64,000 nucleotides of DNA, from contig NZ_CP063056.1 in the NCBI RefSeq assembly GCF_015356115.1, forward strand, positions 2,046,001 through 2,110,000, given 5' to 3'. The notes under the pieces are model-generated. The model was not told the DNA's origin and searched no databases. It was given only the letters and a program-made list of their open reading frames with translations. Below, piece by piece: positions 14,650 to 21,870 of this stretch. Source of the stretch: Rodentibacter haemolyticus. Its GTDB lineage: Bacteria > Pseudomonadota > Gammaproteobacteria > Enterobacterales > Pasteurellaceae. The first letter of the stretch is position 1; every line of letters begins with the position of its first letter. Made by a program: the position numbers and the translations under genes.

Positions 14650-14856
14650 ATGAATCGTATTTCAGAGTTCAGAAAAAAGATCAATCTGACTCAGCAGGAA
14701 CTCGCCAAGGAAATCAATATTACACAAGGCGCAATTGCTCATTATGAAACTGGCAGACGTGAGCCACCAATTAATATAGCCCAGAGAATTATTTCTGTGA
14801 TGAAAAATCATGGCATTGATTGCACGCTTGACGAGTTATTCCCTGCTGAGGGCTAA
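14650..14856 (+). CDS. cro: Cro-like repressor (68 aa)
   Basis: This is a single helix-turn-helix protein (MNRISEFRKKINLTQQELAK, then INITQGAIAHYETGRREPPI) of the size and position of Cro. It is the first gene of PR, with a GGAG site before the ATG, and should compete with CI for the AATAC-N5-GTATT operators. Confidence 0.9.
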   Translation: MNRISEFRKKINLTQQELAKEINITQGAIAHYETGRREPPINIAQRIISVMKNHGIDCTLDELFPAEG

Positions 14857-14904
14857 TTTACCAAATCCCCAAAAAACGAAAACCATAAAAAACCAAAGGA
14901 AATT

Positions 14905-15348
14905 ATGGCGATGAAAAGGATTATCCGAGAAATGATCGAGAAAGTGCCGGGTGGTAAATCTGCGGTGGCGGGTTTTCTCGGCTTTAGCGAAGCGGAATTA
15001 AATAACCGCTTGTATCAAACCAAAGGTCAGCGGTTTAAATGCGAGGAGCTGATTGCAATTCAGCAGGAATACGGGGTAACGGATTTCACGGACGAAATTT
15101 GCCGATTATCCGGTGGACGTTTTGTGCCTGATGTGGCGACGAATGATTTAGACAATCAAGAAATCTCCGTGCTTCAGCTACAAGAACTTTCTGCCCGCGG
15201 TCTGCTTTATTCCGCATTAGAACAAGCCTTACAAGACGGGGAAATTACCTCAAGCGAGGAAGACAAAATCCGTCAGGCATTAAGTAAACACCTTACGGCA
15301 ACACAGCTTTCGATCGAGAGTGTGATTTTATTAAACAAGCGACAATAA
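14905..15348 (+). CDS. CII/YmfL-like regulator (147 aa)
   Basis: The N-terminus (IIREMIEKVPGGKSAVAGFL, then GFSEAELNNRLYQTKGQRFK) is the phage regulatory CII-family DNA-binding region seen in YmfL-like proteins. The C-terminal half is acidic and helical. It follows cro, in the cII position, and probably activates lysogeny promoters. Direct targets are not visible to me. Confidence 0.75.
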   Translation: MAMKRIIREMIEKVPGGKSAVAGFLGFSEAELNNRLYQTKGQRFKCEELIAIQQEYGVTDFTDEICRLSGGRFVPDVATNDLDNQEISVLQLQELSARGLLYSALEQALQDGEITSSEEDKIRQALSKHLTATQLSIESVILLNKRQ

Positions 15349-15372
15349 AAAACCACGGCTGCAACCGTGGTT
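15349..15372. terminator. Hairpin between cII-like and small gene
   Basis: AACCACGG (15351-15358) pairs with CCGTGGTT (15365-15372). The T run is on the leftward side, so it would stop antisense transcription towards cII rather than PR transcription. Confidence 0.45.
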
Positions 15373-15389
15373 AAGAAGGAAGCATTCCT

Positions 15390-15563
15390 ATGAGGAATGA
15401 TACTAAATACAAGACACATTCTACACGTCATTCCTCTTTTTGGCAAGCCTTGGAATATCGAAAACGGTTGATGAAGTTAATTGAGCAAGGGCTTTCAATT
15501 GATGAACTTGATAAACAATCCGATAAACTTTTTAAGGAGTTGAATGATGGGCAATGTAATTAG
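15390..15563 (+). CDS. Small early protein (57 aa)
   Basis: GAAGGA precedes an ATG, giving MRNDTKYKTHSTRHSSFWQA and a helical end LSIDELDKQSDKLFKELNDG. It overlaps the start of the O-like gene by 20 bases, which suggests coupled translation. Function unknown. Confidence 0.6.
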   Translation: MRNDTKYKTHSTRHSSFWQALEYRKRLMKLIEQGLSIDELDKQSDKLFKELNDGQCN

Positions 15564-16407
15564 AATCGAAGATTGGTTTCAATCCAGAGATGAGAAACCG
15601 GTTGAACAACCAAAACAGCAAGGTGTGAAGAAAGTGAGTGTTGATGATGGCTTTACGGCAATTCCGAATGAATTGTTATTTGCAATCGGTCAATTTGGTT
15701 TTACGCAACGTCAATTTAATGTGTTGATTGTCGTGATCCAAAAAACACTTTCTTGGCGTAAAGAAATGGATTGGATTAGCAATGCGCAACTTTGTGAACT
15801 TGTCGATTTACCGGATGAGCAAAAAGCCAGTAAGACAAAACAAGAACTTGTAAAAATGAGGGTGCTACGTCAAGAGGGTAAGAAAATTGGTTTGAATTTA
15901 ACCATTTCCGAGTGGAAAAAAGACGATTGCACAAAACATGCAAACCTTGCACAAAACGTGCAAAAAAACTTGCATAAATCGTGCAATAGCGATTGCACAA
16001 AACATGCAAACACAAAAGAAACTATTACAAAAGAAAAAATAAATACCCCCTTACCCCCTAATGGGGAGAATTTGCCTGACGGCAAATTCAAGACAAGAAA
16101 AACGCGTAGCGTTGGAGAAAAAATAGATTTTGACAAAATCGCTGAACTTTGGAATCTCGAAAACGAAGAAAACGGGGGGAAATTACCTTTCGTGGAAAAA
16201 ATTAACGATGAGCGAAAGCGAGCGATTAAGAAATTTCTTGGTGAGCTGAAAGCACCAACGGTGGAATGTGCAGAAAGATATTTTCAGGCATTTTTTGAAT
16301 CGGCAAAACCACACCATTTTGGCGAAAACGATCGTGGTTGGCGAGCTAATTTTGATTTTGCCATTAAGCCAAAACAAGTTTTGAGAGTTCGCGAAGGGGC
16401 ATTGTAA
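15544..16407 (+). CDS. Replication initiator, O-like (287 aa)
   Basis: Residues about 35-130 form the phage O N-terminal winged-helix domain (TAIPNELLFAIGQFGFTQRQ, then WRKEMDWISNAQLCELVDLP). A low-complexity linker is encoded by the iteron repeats. The C-terminal domain (IAELWNLENEENGGKLPFVE to FEVNDRG-like GENDRGWRANFDFAIKP) resembles the region that contacts the helicase system in related phage proteins. It is followed directly by dnaB, so no separate P-type loader is seen. Confidence 0.85.
   Translation: MMGNVIRIEDWFQSRDEKPVEQPKQQGVKKVSVDDGFTAIPNELLFAIGQFGFTQRQFNVLIVVIQKTLSWRKEMDWISNAQLCELVDLPDEQKASKTKQELVKMRVLRQEGKKIGLNLTISEWKKDDCTKHANLAQNVQKNLHKSCNSDCTKHANTKETITKEKINTPLPPNGENLPDGKFKTRKTRSVGEKIDFDKIAELWNLENEENGGKLPFVEKINDERKRAIKKFLGELKAPTVECAERYFQAFFESAKPHHFGENDRGWRANFDFAIKPKQVLRVREGAL
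15927..16009 (+). repeat. Four iterons inside the O-like gene, probable replication origin
   Basis: Four 17-bp near-palindromes of the form TTGCACAAAACATGCAA begin at 15927, 15947, 15970 and 15993. The third is TTGCATAAATCGTGCAA. They sit in the middle of the initiator gene and are followed by an A-rich stretch (about 16010-16045), exactly as lambda ori lies inside O. Confidence 0.85.
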
Positions 16408-17839
16408 TGAATCAAATTAAAACCGTGCCATACAGCCTTGAAGCCGAGCAAGCGGTGATTGGGGGCTTGATGTTAAATCAATCCACAGAACGTGCGCAAA
16501 ACGTGCTTGCGATGTTAAAACCGGAAAGTTTCTATGCCTATCAACATCAGCGTATTTTTACCGAAATGCAAGCCTTGTTGAAAGCCAATCAGCCGGTGGA
16601 TTTACTCACGTTAGATACCCGTTTGAAAGCACAAGGTATCAGCGATGAAGTTGGTGGGTTGGCGTATTTGGCAGAAATATCAAACAACCGCCAAGTGCCG
16701 GGAATATTCTCAGTTACGCTCAAATCGTGCGAGAGAACGCAGTAAGCCGTTTTGCCTTGGGGAAATTACAGGATTGCGAAAATTTGTTGTTAGACAAATC
16801 TGCGATGACGGTGGCGGAACGATTAGACCAAATCAGCCGATTAGTCACGGAAATTTCCGACCACGCCAAAGCCGGTAAAACCCGTGGATTACGTAACGGT
16901 CGTGAGGTGTATGGGGAATGGTTTAACGAATATGAAACCCGCCGTACACAACCGCAAGCGGTAGCCGGGCTTTCTACCGGTATTACGGCGTTGGATAAAT
17001 TACTGGGTGCGAAGAAACTCGTTAAACAATCCCTTGCGGTGATTGGCGCAAGACCAAAACAAGGGAAAACCGCTTTGTTCGCCACAATCGCCACAAACTG
17101 CGTGATTAACGAGAAGAAACCTGCGTTATTGTTTAGCCTTGAAATGTCGGATAAAGCCATCTTTGAACGTATGTTTAGTCAGCTTGGCAATGTGAATAGC
17201 CAAGTCTTTTATGATGACCCGGCTGAACTTGAGAAAGTCGGTATTTCAGTGGATGCGGAGCTTTCAAAATGTGTGGATGCGGTGGGGAAACTAATCAAAG
17301 ATGATTTGTTGTTTATTGACGATACACCGGCAGTCACAATGGCGCATATTCGCAATGAATGCCGCCGTATTAAACGCCAAAAGGGGGAAATCGGGCTAAT
17401 TGCGGTGGACTATCTCACCTTAATGAAAACTGATAAAGCCGAGCGTAATGATTTGGCTTACGGACAGCTCACCAAAGATTTAAAAAACCTTGCGCGCGAA
17501 ATGGATTGTGTCGTGTTGTTGCTCACACAACTTAACCGAAATTTAGAAACTCGTGGTGATAAACGCCCATTGCCCAGTGACAGCCGTGATACCGGACAAA
17601 TAGAACAAGAATGTGATTATTGGTTCGGGCTTTACAAAGAACACACTTACAACCCACAAGCCGACCCGCATTTAACGGAAATTTTACCGCGTTTAAATCG
17701 CCACGGTATCACCGGCAAAGTGTATGTAGAACAACGCAACGGTGCAATTTTTAACTGCGACCAAATGGAAGCAGAGCGCAAAGCAGAAATTGGCAAGCCC
17801 GAACCGAAACGTAAGCCTTATGCGAAGCAGGAGTTTTAA
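16407..17839 (+). pseudogene. dnaB: Phage DnaB-type replicative helicase, frameshifted
   Basis: The first frame (16407-16745) encodes the DnaB N-terminal domain (YSLEAEQAVIGGLMLNQSTE). The second frame encodes the rest, with Walker A GARPKQGKTALF, SLEMSDKAIFERM and the VDYLTLM Walker B region. Family alignment (LAEISNN-TPSAGNILSYAQIVRENA) is restored by inserting one base near 16688-16691, so one base appears to be missing. As it stands the ATPase domain could only be made from the internal GTG/ATG starts. Confidence 0.85.
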
Positions 17840-17843
17840 GAAA

Positions 17844-18446
17844 ATGACAGAGAAAACCGCTGAATTTAACAAAGACCATTACCGCACGCCACGCTATGTT
17901 TTTCATTGGTTGGAACGCCGTTTTTATTGGTTTCACATTGACGGTTGTGCAAGCTATCACAATGCATTGTGTTATCGCTATATCGGTGAACCTGCACCGG
18001 ATGGATACGGTGACGATGATATTCCGTTTCCTGACAATATTTCGGTTGCACCTGATTTCTTGGCAGATGATTTGTTTGAAAAGCTACTTGATGAAGTGGT
18101 TGAACAGACAGAAATGTTACGCATTTTCGTCAATCCCCCTTACTCCAATCCCTTACCTTTCGTAGAGCGTGCGGCGGAGTTGAAAAAGGCAGGCTATTTG
18201 GTAGTGATGTTATTGCCGGCAGATAAATCTACGAAGTGGTACAAGGTAATTCAGGAGAACGCCACAGAGGTTATCGACATCATTGGCGGACGGATTAACT
18301 TTTTACATCCGGTTACCGGTGAAGAAGTGAAAGGCAACAACAAAGGTTCAATGGTGGCAGTATTCGATCCGTTTATGCAGGGTTTTGTAACCCGTCAGGT
18401 GGAATTGGATTTTGTGAAAAAGTGCGGTGGGTATTATGGCGCATAG
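17844..18446 (+). CDS. Phage DNA N6-adenine methyltransferase (200 aa)
   Basis: The protein starts MTEKTAEFNKDHYRTPRYVF (a typical YRTP start of phage Dam-type enzymes) and has the catalytic NPPY motif in FVNPPYSNPLPFVERAA. The SAM-binding fold follows with LVVMLLPADKSTKWYKV. It belongs to the phage N-6-adenine-methyltransferase family and probably protects phage DNA or marks it. It overlaps the next gene. Confidence 0.85.
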   Translation: MTEKTAEFNKDHYRTPRYVFHWLERRFYWFHIDGCASYHNALCYRYIGEPAPDGYGDDDIPFPDNISVAPDFLADDLFEKLLDEVVEQTEMLRIFVNPPYSNPLPFVERAAELKKAGYLVVMLLPADKSTKWYKVIQENATEVIDIIGGRINFLHPVTGEEVKGNNKGSMVAVFDPFMQGFVTRQVELDFVKKCGGYYGA

Positions 18447-18942
18447 CGTTGATAAAATCGTAAAAGAACATGGGAAACGCTATAAAGCAAGACTTCGCAT
18501 TCAAGTGATTAAACTTGCCGGCGGATTACTTAGTCCACTAAATGATATGGAGGCGGAAGCTCTTAATTCGTTGAAAACAGGTGAACAATATGAAATCGAA
18601 GTTATTCGTACCCGCAATCCTGCATTTCATCGCAAGGTGTTCGCTTTCTTCAATTTCTGCTTTGAGCATTGGGCGGCAGATAAAACCGAATGGCAGCATT
18701 TTGATGAGCGTAAACAGTTTGATACGTTCCGGAAAAATCTGACGGTGCTTGCAGGCTTTAAGGAAGTCACCTACACCTTAGACGGCAGTTTACGGGTGGA
18801 AGCTGAAAGCCTGAGTTACGGCAATATGGAGCAAGACGAGTTTGAGCGGTGTTATTCCGCCTTAATCAATGCGGCCCTTAAACACGTTTTCGGCAACACC
18901 ACCGATGAGAATGTAATTAATCAGCTTTATGCGTTTTTTTAG
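18436..18942 (+). CDS. DUF1367-type protein (168 aa)
   Basis: The ATG at 18436 overlaps the methyltransferase stop. The core TRNPAFHRKVFAFFNFCFEH and the later FDTFRKNLTVLAGF and SLSYGNMEQDEFERCYSALI segments are those of DUF1367, a frequent member of phage nin regions. Function unknown, but the location next to NinG suggests recombination or replication support. Confidence 0.8.
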   Translation: MAHSVDKIVKEHGKRYKARLRIQVIKLAGGLLSPLNDMEAEALNSLKTGEQYEIEVIRTRNPAFHRKVFAFFNFCFEHWAADKTEWQHFDERKQFDTFRKNLTVLAGFKEVTYTLDGSLRVEAESLSYGNMEQDEFERCYSALINAALKHVFGNTTDENVINQLYAFF

Positions 18943-18951
18943 GGAGATGGA

Positions 18952-19038
18952 ATGGAATTTAATGGCTTTATCGCTTTTTGTTTTGCCTTGGCATTTTGTG
19001 TGTGGCTTGAGAGTTATTGGGATAACCGGAGCAAGTAG
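18952..19038 (+). CDS. Tiny membrane peptide (28 aa)
   Basis: GGGAGA precedes the ATG; the peptide reads MEFNGFIAFCFALAFCVWLE and ends YWDNRSK. One hydrophobic helix; it ends 2 bases before ninG. Function unknown. Confidence 0.45.
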   Translation: MEFNGFIAFCFALAFCVWLESYWDNRSK

Positions 19039-19040
19039 AA

Positions 19041-19601
19041 GTGGCTAAGAAACCAAAAGAATACAAATGCAAAGTCTGTGGCGATTATTTTGTAAAAACC
19101 GTGAGTAGTTTACAAAAGGTTTGTTCGCCAAAGTGTGCGCTTGAGCTTGCTCAAAATAACGCTCAGAAAGCCCGAGAGAAAGCCGAAAAGCAAAAGCTAA
19201 AGGAACGTAAGGCGAAATTAAAAAACCGTTCTCAGTGGCTGAAAGAGGCGCAAAAGGTGTTCAATCAGTTTATCCGTTTACGTGATAAGAATGAGCCTTG
19301 TATCAGTTGCGGAAACTATCATCAAGGGAAATACGATGCTGGGCATTATCGCAGTGTGGGGGCTTGTCCTGAGCTGAGATTTTGTGAGTTGAACGTCCAT
19401 AAGCAATGCGTACCTTGCAATCAACATAAAAGTGGTAATGCGATTGAGTATCGGATTAACCTTGTAAAGCGAATCGGTGTTGAAAAAGTGGAATGGTTAG
19501 AACGACAAGACCACGATGTAAAGAAATACACTAAAGAAGATTGTAAGGAAATTATTAAGTATTACAAGGCAAGAGTGAAGGAGTTGGACGGTGAATTATA
19601 G
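19041..19601 (+). CDS. ninG: NinG / Rap-type recombination nuclease (186 aa)
   Basis: GTG start. Zinc-binding cysteines lie near the N-terminus (CKVCGDYF, CSPKC) and in the core (CISCGNYHQGKYDAGHYRSV, CVPCNQHKSG), the pattern of NinG, the lambda Rap Holliday-junction endonuclease with an HNH-like fold. A lysine-rich coiled-coil segment joins the two. It overlaps the Q-like gene by 11 bases. Confidence 0.9.
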   Translation: MAKKPKEYKCKVCGDYFVKTVSSLQKVCSPKCALELAQNNAQKAREKAEKQKLKERKAKLKNRSQWLKEAQKVFNQFIRLRDKNEPCISCGNYHQGKYDAGHYRSVGACPELRFCELNVHKQCVPCNQHKSGNAIEYRINLVKRIGVEKVEWLERQDHDVKKYTKEDCKEIIKYYKARVKELDGEL

Positions 19602-19962
19602 TGTTGAACGCATTTTAGAAAAGTGGGGAAGTTGTTGGGGGCGAGCAAGAATCGGTACGGAATATCCCTTCATTACGCCTAGCATTCCGGTATTACCCTT
19701 GAAACCAAGAAAAGCGTGGTTGAAACATTTAAGCGATGAAGAATGTTTGAAAATCGAAAGTGCAATTATGGCACTGCACTCGGTAGATTTATTGGCTTAT
19801 CAAGTAACAATGGCGATGTATGTTCAGGATATGGGGGAGAAGGATATTACTACGGCATTAAATATTTCAAGGGCAACGATGTATCGCTGTCGTGGTAGAG
19901 GGGTGAGATTTTTACAGGGTGCATTTTCTATACTGGATGTAAAATATCATTACATCGGCTAG
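19591..19962 (+). CDS. Q-like late antiterminator (123 aa)
   Basis: It starts MNYSVERILEKWGSCWGRAR, has the helical middle LKHLSDEECLKIESAIMALH and the LNISRATMYRCRGRGVRFL helix-turn-helix end typical of small phage Q antiterminators. It is last in the PR operon and upstream of a promoter-terminator pair (22846-22957) that fits a Q-controlled late leader. Confidence 0.75.
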   Translation: MNYSVERILEKWGSCWGRARIGTEYPFITPSIPVLPLKPRKAWLKHLSDEECLKIESAIMALHSVDLLAYQVTMAMYVQDMGEKDITTALNISRATMYRCRGRGVRFLQGAFSILDVKYHYIG

Positions 19963-19975
19963 CAGTTATCTTAAT

Positions 19976-20017
19976 TGTGATCTCCGTCACGGAAATTTAT
20001 GAAAAATAAGGTAAAAT
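19976..20017 (+). promoter_or_regulatory. CRP site and promoter of the lipoprotein gene
   Basis: TGTGATCTCCGTCACG (19976-19991) matches the CRP consensus TGTGA-N6-TCACA at nine of ten core positions. A -10 box TAAAAT lies at 20012-20017. The predicted start near 20024 places the CRP site at about -41, the class II activator position. Confidence 0.7.
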
Positions 20018-20045
20018 CCGTATTTTCACTAATGGAGATCTTTTT

Positions 20046-20831
20046 ATGAAAAAATTGTTATTAGTTACAGCGTTAGGTATTGTTTTATCTGCTTGTAGTG
20101 GTGGAGGCGGGGGTGGTAGTTCAACTTCACCTGCGACACCGGCTAAAGATAATTCTCAATCTAATGCAAATTCGGAATCTACGGCAAAAGGCTCACTATC
20201 AAGTGTAAGAAGTGATTTACAAGATCAAGTAAAAGCACTGAAACAGGTAAGTGTTGGGGGCGTTGTTATTGATTTAGCTTCTGAAAATATTGGCTTTGTT
20301 GAAAAAGATTTGGGCGGTAATATCAAAGGTAAAGCGTATAATCAGGCATACTCTGCGATTGGCTATGCTTTGCCAAAAAATGTTAAAACCGATCAATATG
20401 GACGTGTTGTTGATGGGCGAGCTTCGGTAGATGACATGGGGGAATTTGGTTTAGGAACGAAATTTGAGGACTTACCGGCAACTGGTGAATATCGTTATTC
20501 AGGCGTTTCATTTGGTGCTAATAGTGAAGGCAAATTATCATTAAATGTGAACTTCGCAGACAAAACCCTAAGTGGTGCGATTACAGATCGTAAATTACTT
20601 TCTAGTGGTAAAGAGTTATTTGATATTAATCTGCTTAAAACAGATATTAGACGTATCAGTCAAGGTGGAGAAGAGATTCATTTTGCAGGTGTAGCTAAAT
20701 CAAATGTAGATGGTTATGAAGTTCGTTCTGGCTATGGCGGTAAATTTATGGGGCCTAATGCTGAAGAAGTGATAGGCTATGTTGCAGATGATAACGCAAA
20801 TCCTTATGAAGCATTTGCAGGTAAAAGATAA
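20046..20831 (+). CDS. Surface lipoprotein, factor H-binding-protein/TbpB-barrel like, probable Slam substrate (261 aa)
   Basis: The signal peptide ends in the lipobox LSAC, followed by a G-rich anchor (CSGGGGGGSS) as in Slam-exported lipoproteins. The C-terminal half shows barrel repeats (GEYRYSGVSFGANSEGKLSL, VNFADKTLSGAI) and the closing GKFMGPNAEEVIGYV and AFAGKR, the pattern of fHbp/TbpB-type beta-barrels. It has its own CRP promoter and terminator, so it should be made in the lysogen. The ligand cannot be predicted; no Slam gene is in the window. Confidence 0.75.
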   Translation: MKKLLLVTALGIVLSACSGGGGGGSSTSPATPAKDNSQSNANSESTAKGSLSSVRSDLQDQVKALKQVSVGGVVIDLASENIGFVEKDLGGNIKGKAYNQAYSAIGYALPKNVKTDQYGRVVDGRASVDDMGEFGLGTKFEDLPATGEYRYSGVSFGANSEGKLSLNVNFADKTLSGAITDRKLLSSGKELFDINLLKTDIRRISQGGEEIHFAGVAKSNVDGYEVRSGYGGKFMGPNAEEVIGYVADDNANPYEAFAGKR

Positions 20832-20857
20832 ACCTTAGTGTGAAATAATAATATTCA

Positions 20858-20886
20858 AAGCCTCTTGACTTGAAGGGGCTTTTTTA
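20858..20886 (+). terminator. Terminator of the lipoprotein gene
   Basis: AAGCCTCT (20858-20865) pairs with AGGGGCTT (20874-20881), then a T run. TTGACT in the loop (20865-20870) could serve as the -35 of the next short RNA, with TTATAG at 20888-20893. Confidence 0.75.
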
Positions 20887-20899
20887 TTTATAGTGTGTT

Positions 20900-20956
20900 C
20901 AAGCTCTCAAAAGGCTTATGCAAAACGGTTACTCACCCCGTCAGTGTGATTTTTTG
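20900..20956 (+). ncRNA. Orphan C4-target-mimic hairpin RNA
   Basis: AAGC-TCTCAAAAG-GCTT hairpin (20901-20917), then ACGG/CCGT (20925-20941) and a T run. The segment 20925-20956 is nearly identical to 43169-43204. The hairpin loop is the same as at 43144, while its stem has the compensating base pair swapped. Its loop fits the C4-like RNA at 43270, not the nearer one at 21730. Confidence 0.45.
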
Positions 20957-20978
20957 TATCTAAGACTTTTTCTTCTCT

Positions 20979-21467
20979 ATGCCATTCATTGAATCAGAAT
21001 ACCAATCAATTCCACATCAATTTGCTCAATTTAAAGTGGCACATATTGATTATATTATTGATTTCTCGTCTGATCGTGATGTGATTGAAAGTTTATTTCC
21101 TTTAGATCAACGTATTGAAAATTTATTAAGAAATCGCAAAACGTACAGTGTCAAATTTGGTGTGAAAGCCTACTATGAAAGCACCGAGCCTGATGTAGAT
21201 TTATATGCTCCGCCCGTAAATCATCAATTTAAAAAAGCCGATATTCAGCAATTAAAAGAGCAACTTGAAACCTTGCTCTATAAACACTATTTAGCTTATC
21301 AGCCTGAATGTTACTTCTTTATCGCAGAGCGTCCATCATTAAGCAGAATGTATCAAAAAATGTGCGACAATCGCCACCCACTTATGGTAGACTTTATTCC
21401 AGTAACGCAATTAGGCGACAATGAAGACTGTTTTATTATCAAAACCCCAAATTATCAGGAGGGATAA
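20979..21467 (+). CDS. Unknown accessory protein (162 aa) in a direct-repeat cassette
   Basis: The product starts MPFIESEYQSIPHQFAQFKV and contains YYFIAERPSLSRMYQKMCDN-like aromatic segments (ECYFFIAERPSLSRMY). I do not recognise the family. The ATG comes immediately after a 28-bp repeat that recurs at 21667-21694, and no ribosome-binding site precedes it. It is followed one base later by a 29-aa lysine-rich peptide gene with a strong site. Confidence 0.6.
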   Translation: MPFIESEYQSIPHQFAQFKVAHIDYIIDFSSDRDVIESLFPLDQRIENLLRNRKTYSVKFGVKAYYESTEPDVDLYAPPVNHQFKKADIQQLKEQLETLLYKHYLAYQPECYFFIAERPSLSRMYQKMCDNRHPLMVDFIPVTQLGDNEDCFIIKTPNYQEG

Positions 21468-21468
21468 A

Positions 21469-21558
21469 ATGTCAGAAAAAAAACTTACCGCCAAAGAGCT
21501 AAAACGACAAGCAATGCAAGCCTCTCGTTTAGCTTACCAACAAGCAAAAAAACAATGA
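21469..21558 (+). CDS. Tiny basic peptide (29 aa)
   Basis: AGGAGGG precedes the ATG; the peptide reads MSEKKLTAKELKRQAMQASR and ends QQAKKQ. It is helical and basic and coupled to the 162-aa gene. It could be a regulatory peptide or antitoxin-like partner; there is no direct evidence. Confidence 0.5.
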   Translation: MSEKKLTAKELKRQAMQASRLAYQQAKKQ

Positions 21559-21564
21559 TTTTCT

Positions 21565-21602
21565 AAACCCTGCTTTACAAATGCGGGGTTTTTCATTATC
21601 AT
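21565..21602 (+). promoter_or_regulatory. Terminator overlapping a promoter before the C4-like module 1
   Basis: A 9-bp terminator stem (21565-21573 with 21583-21591) plus T run ends the 29-aa gene. Within it begins TTTACA (21574-21579), 17 bases from TATCAT (21597-21602), a promoter for the short hairpin RNA. Confidence 0.55.
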
Positions 21603-21608
21603 TCATCT

Positions 21609-21671
21609 CAAGGTGTCAGAACCTTATATCACAAGCGGTAATCCGCAACCGAAAACCTATGCGGTTTTTTT
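21609..21671 (+). ncRNA. Short hairpin RNA with a C4-target-mimic loop, copy 1
   Basis: AAGGT-GTCAGA-ACCTT hairpin (21610-21625), GCGG-TAAT-CCGC hairpin (21635-21646), then CCGCA/TGCGG with T7 as terminator. TCAGAA in the loop repeats the bases just before the antirepressor start codon and is complementary to TTCTGA in the C4-like RNA. Confidence 0.45.
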
Positions 21672-21729
21672 GTACCTAAAACTTTTTCTTCTCTCTGTTT
21701 TAGTATAGAAAATGGTAATTTTAATCAAT

Positions 21730-21804
21730 GTCGAGAGGGCGAGGAATACAATACCTTCGGGGAATAACTCCAGCCAACTTGTGATGGCTTCTGAACCTCT
21801 CGAC
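21730..21804 (+). ncRNA. C4-like antisense RNA element, copy 1
   Basis: The outer 9-bp stem is GTCGAGAGG (21730-21738) with CCTCTCGAC (21796-21804). It shares GCGAGGAATACAA and ATAACTCC with the element at 43270. AATACAATACCTT (21745-21757) is complementary, with one bulge, to AAGGTATTTGTAT (21811-21823). TTCTGA is complementary to TCAGAA just before the ATG of the antirepressor at 21871, and ACTCC to its GGAGT. Confidence 0.7.
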
Positions 21805-21870
21805 GCCCAAAAGGTATTTGTATCATACGAACACCTTTGAAATATCAGAAAACTTCACAAGGAGTCAGAA

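Noticed and set aside
15920..16010. Short CRISPR-like array
   Set aside because: The repeats are 17 bp with 3-6 bp gaps and lie in the O-like gene; they are origin iterons. No cas genes or spacers are present.
15776..16136. Leftward cysteine-rich ORFs
   Set aside because: Repetitive sequence is antisense translation of the origin iterons in the O-like gene.
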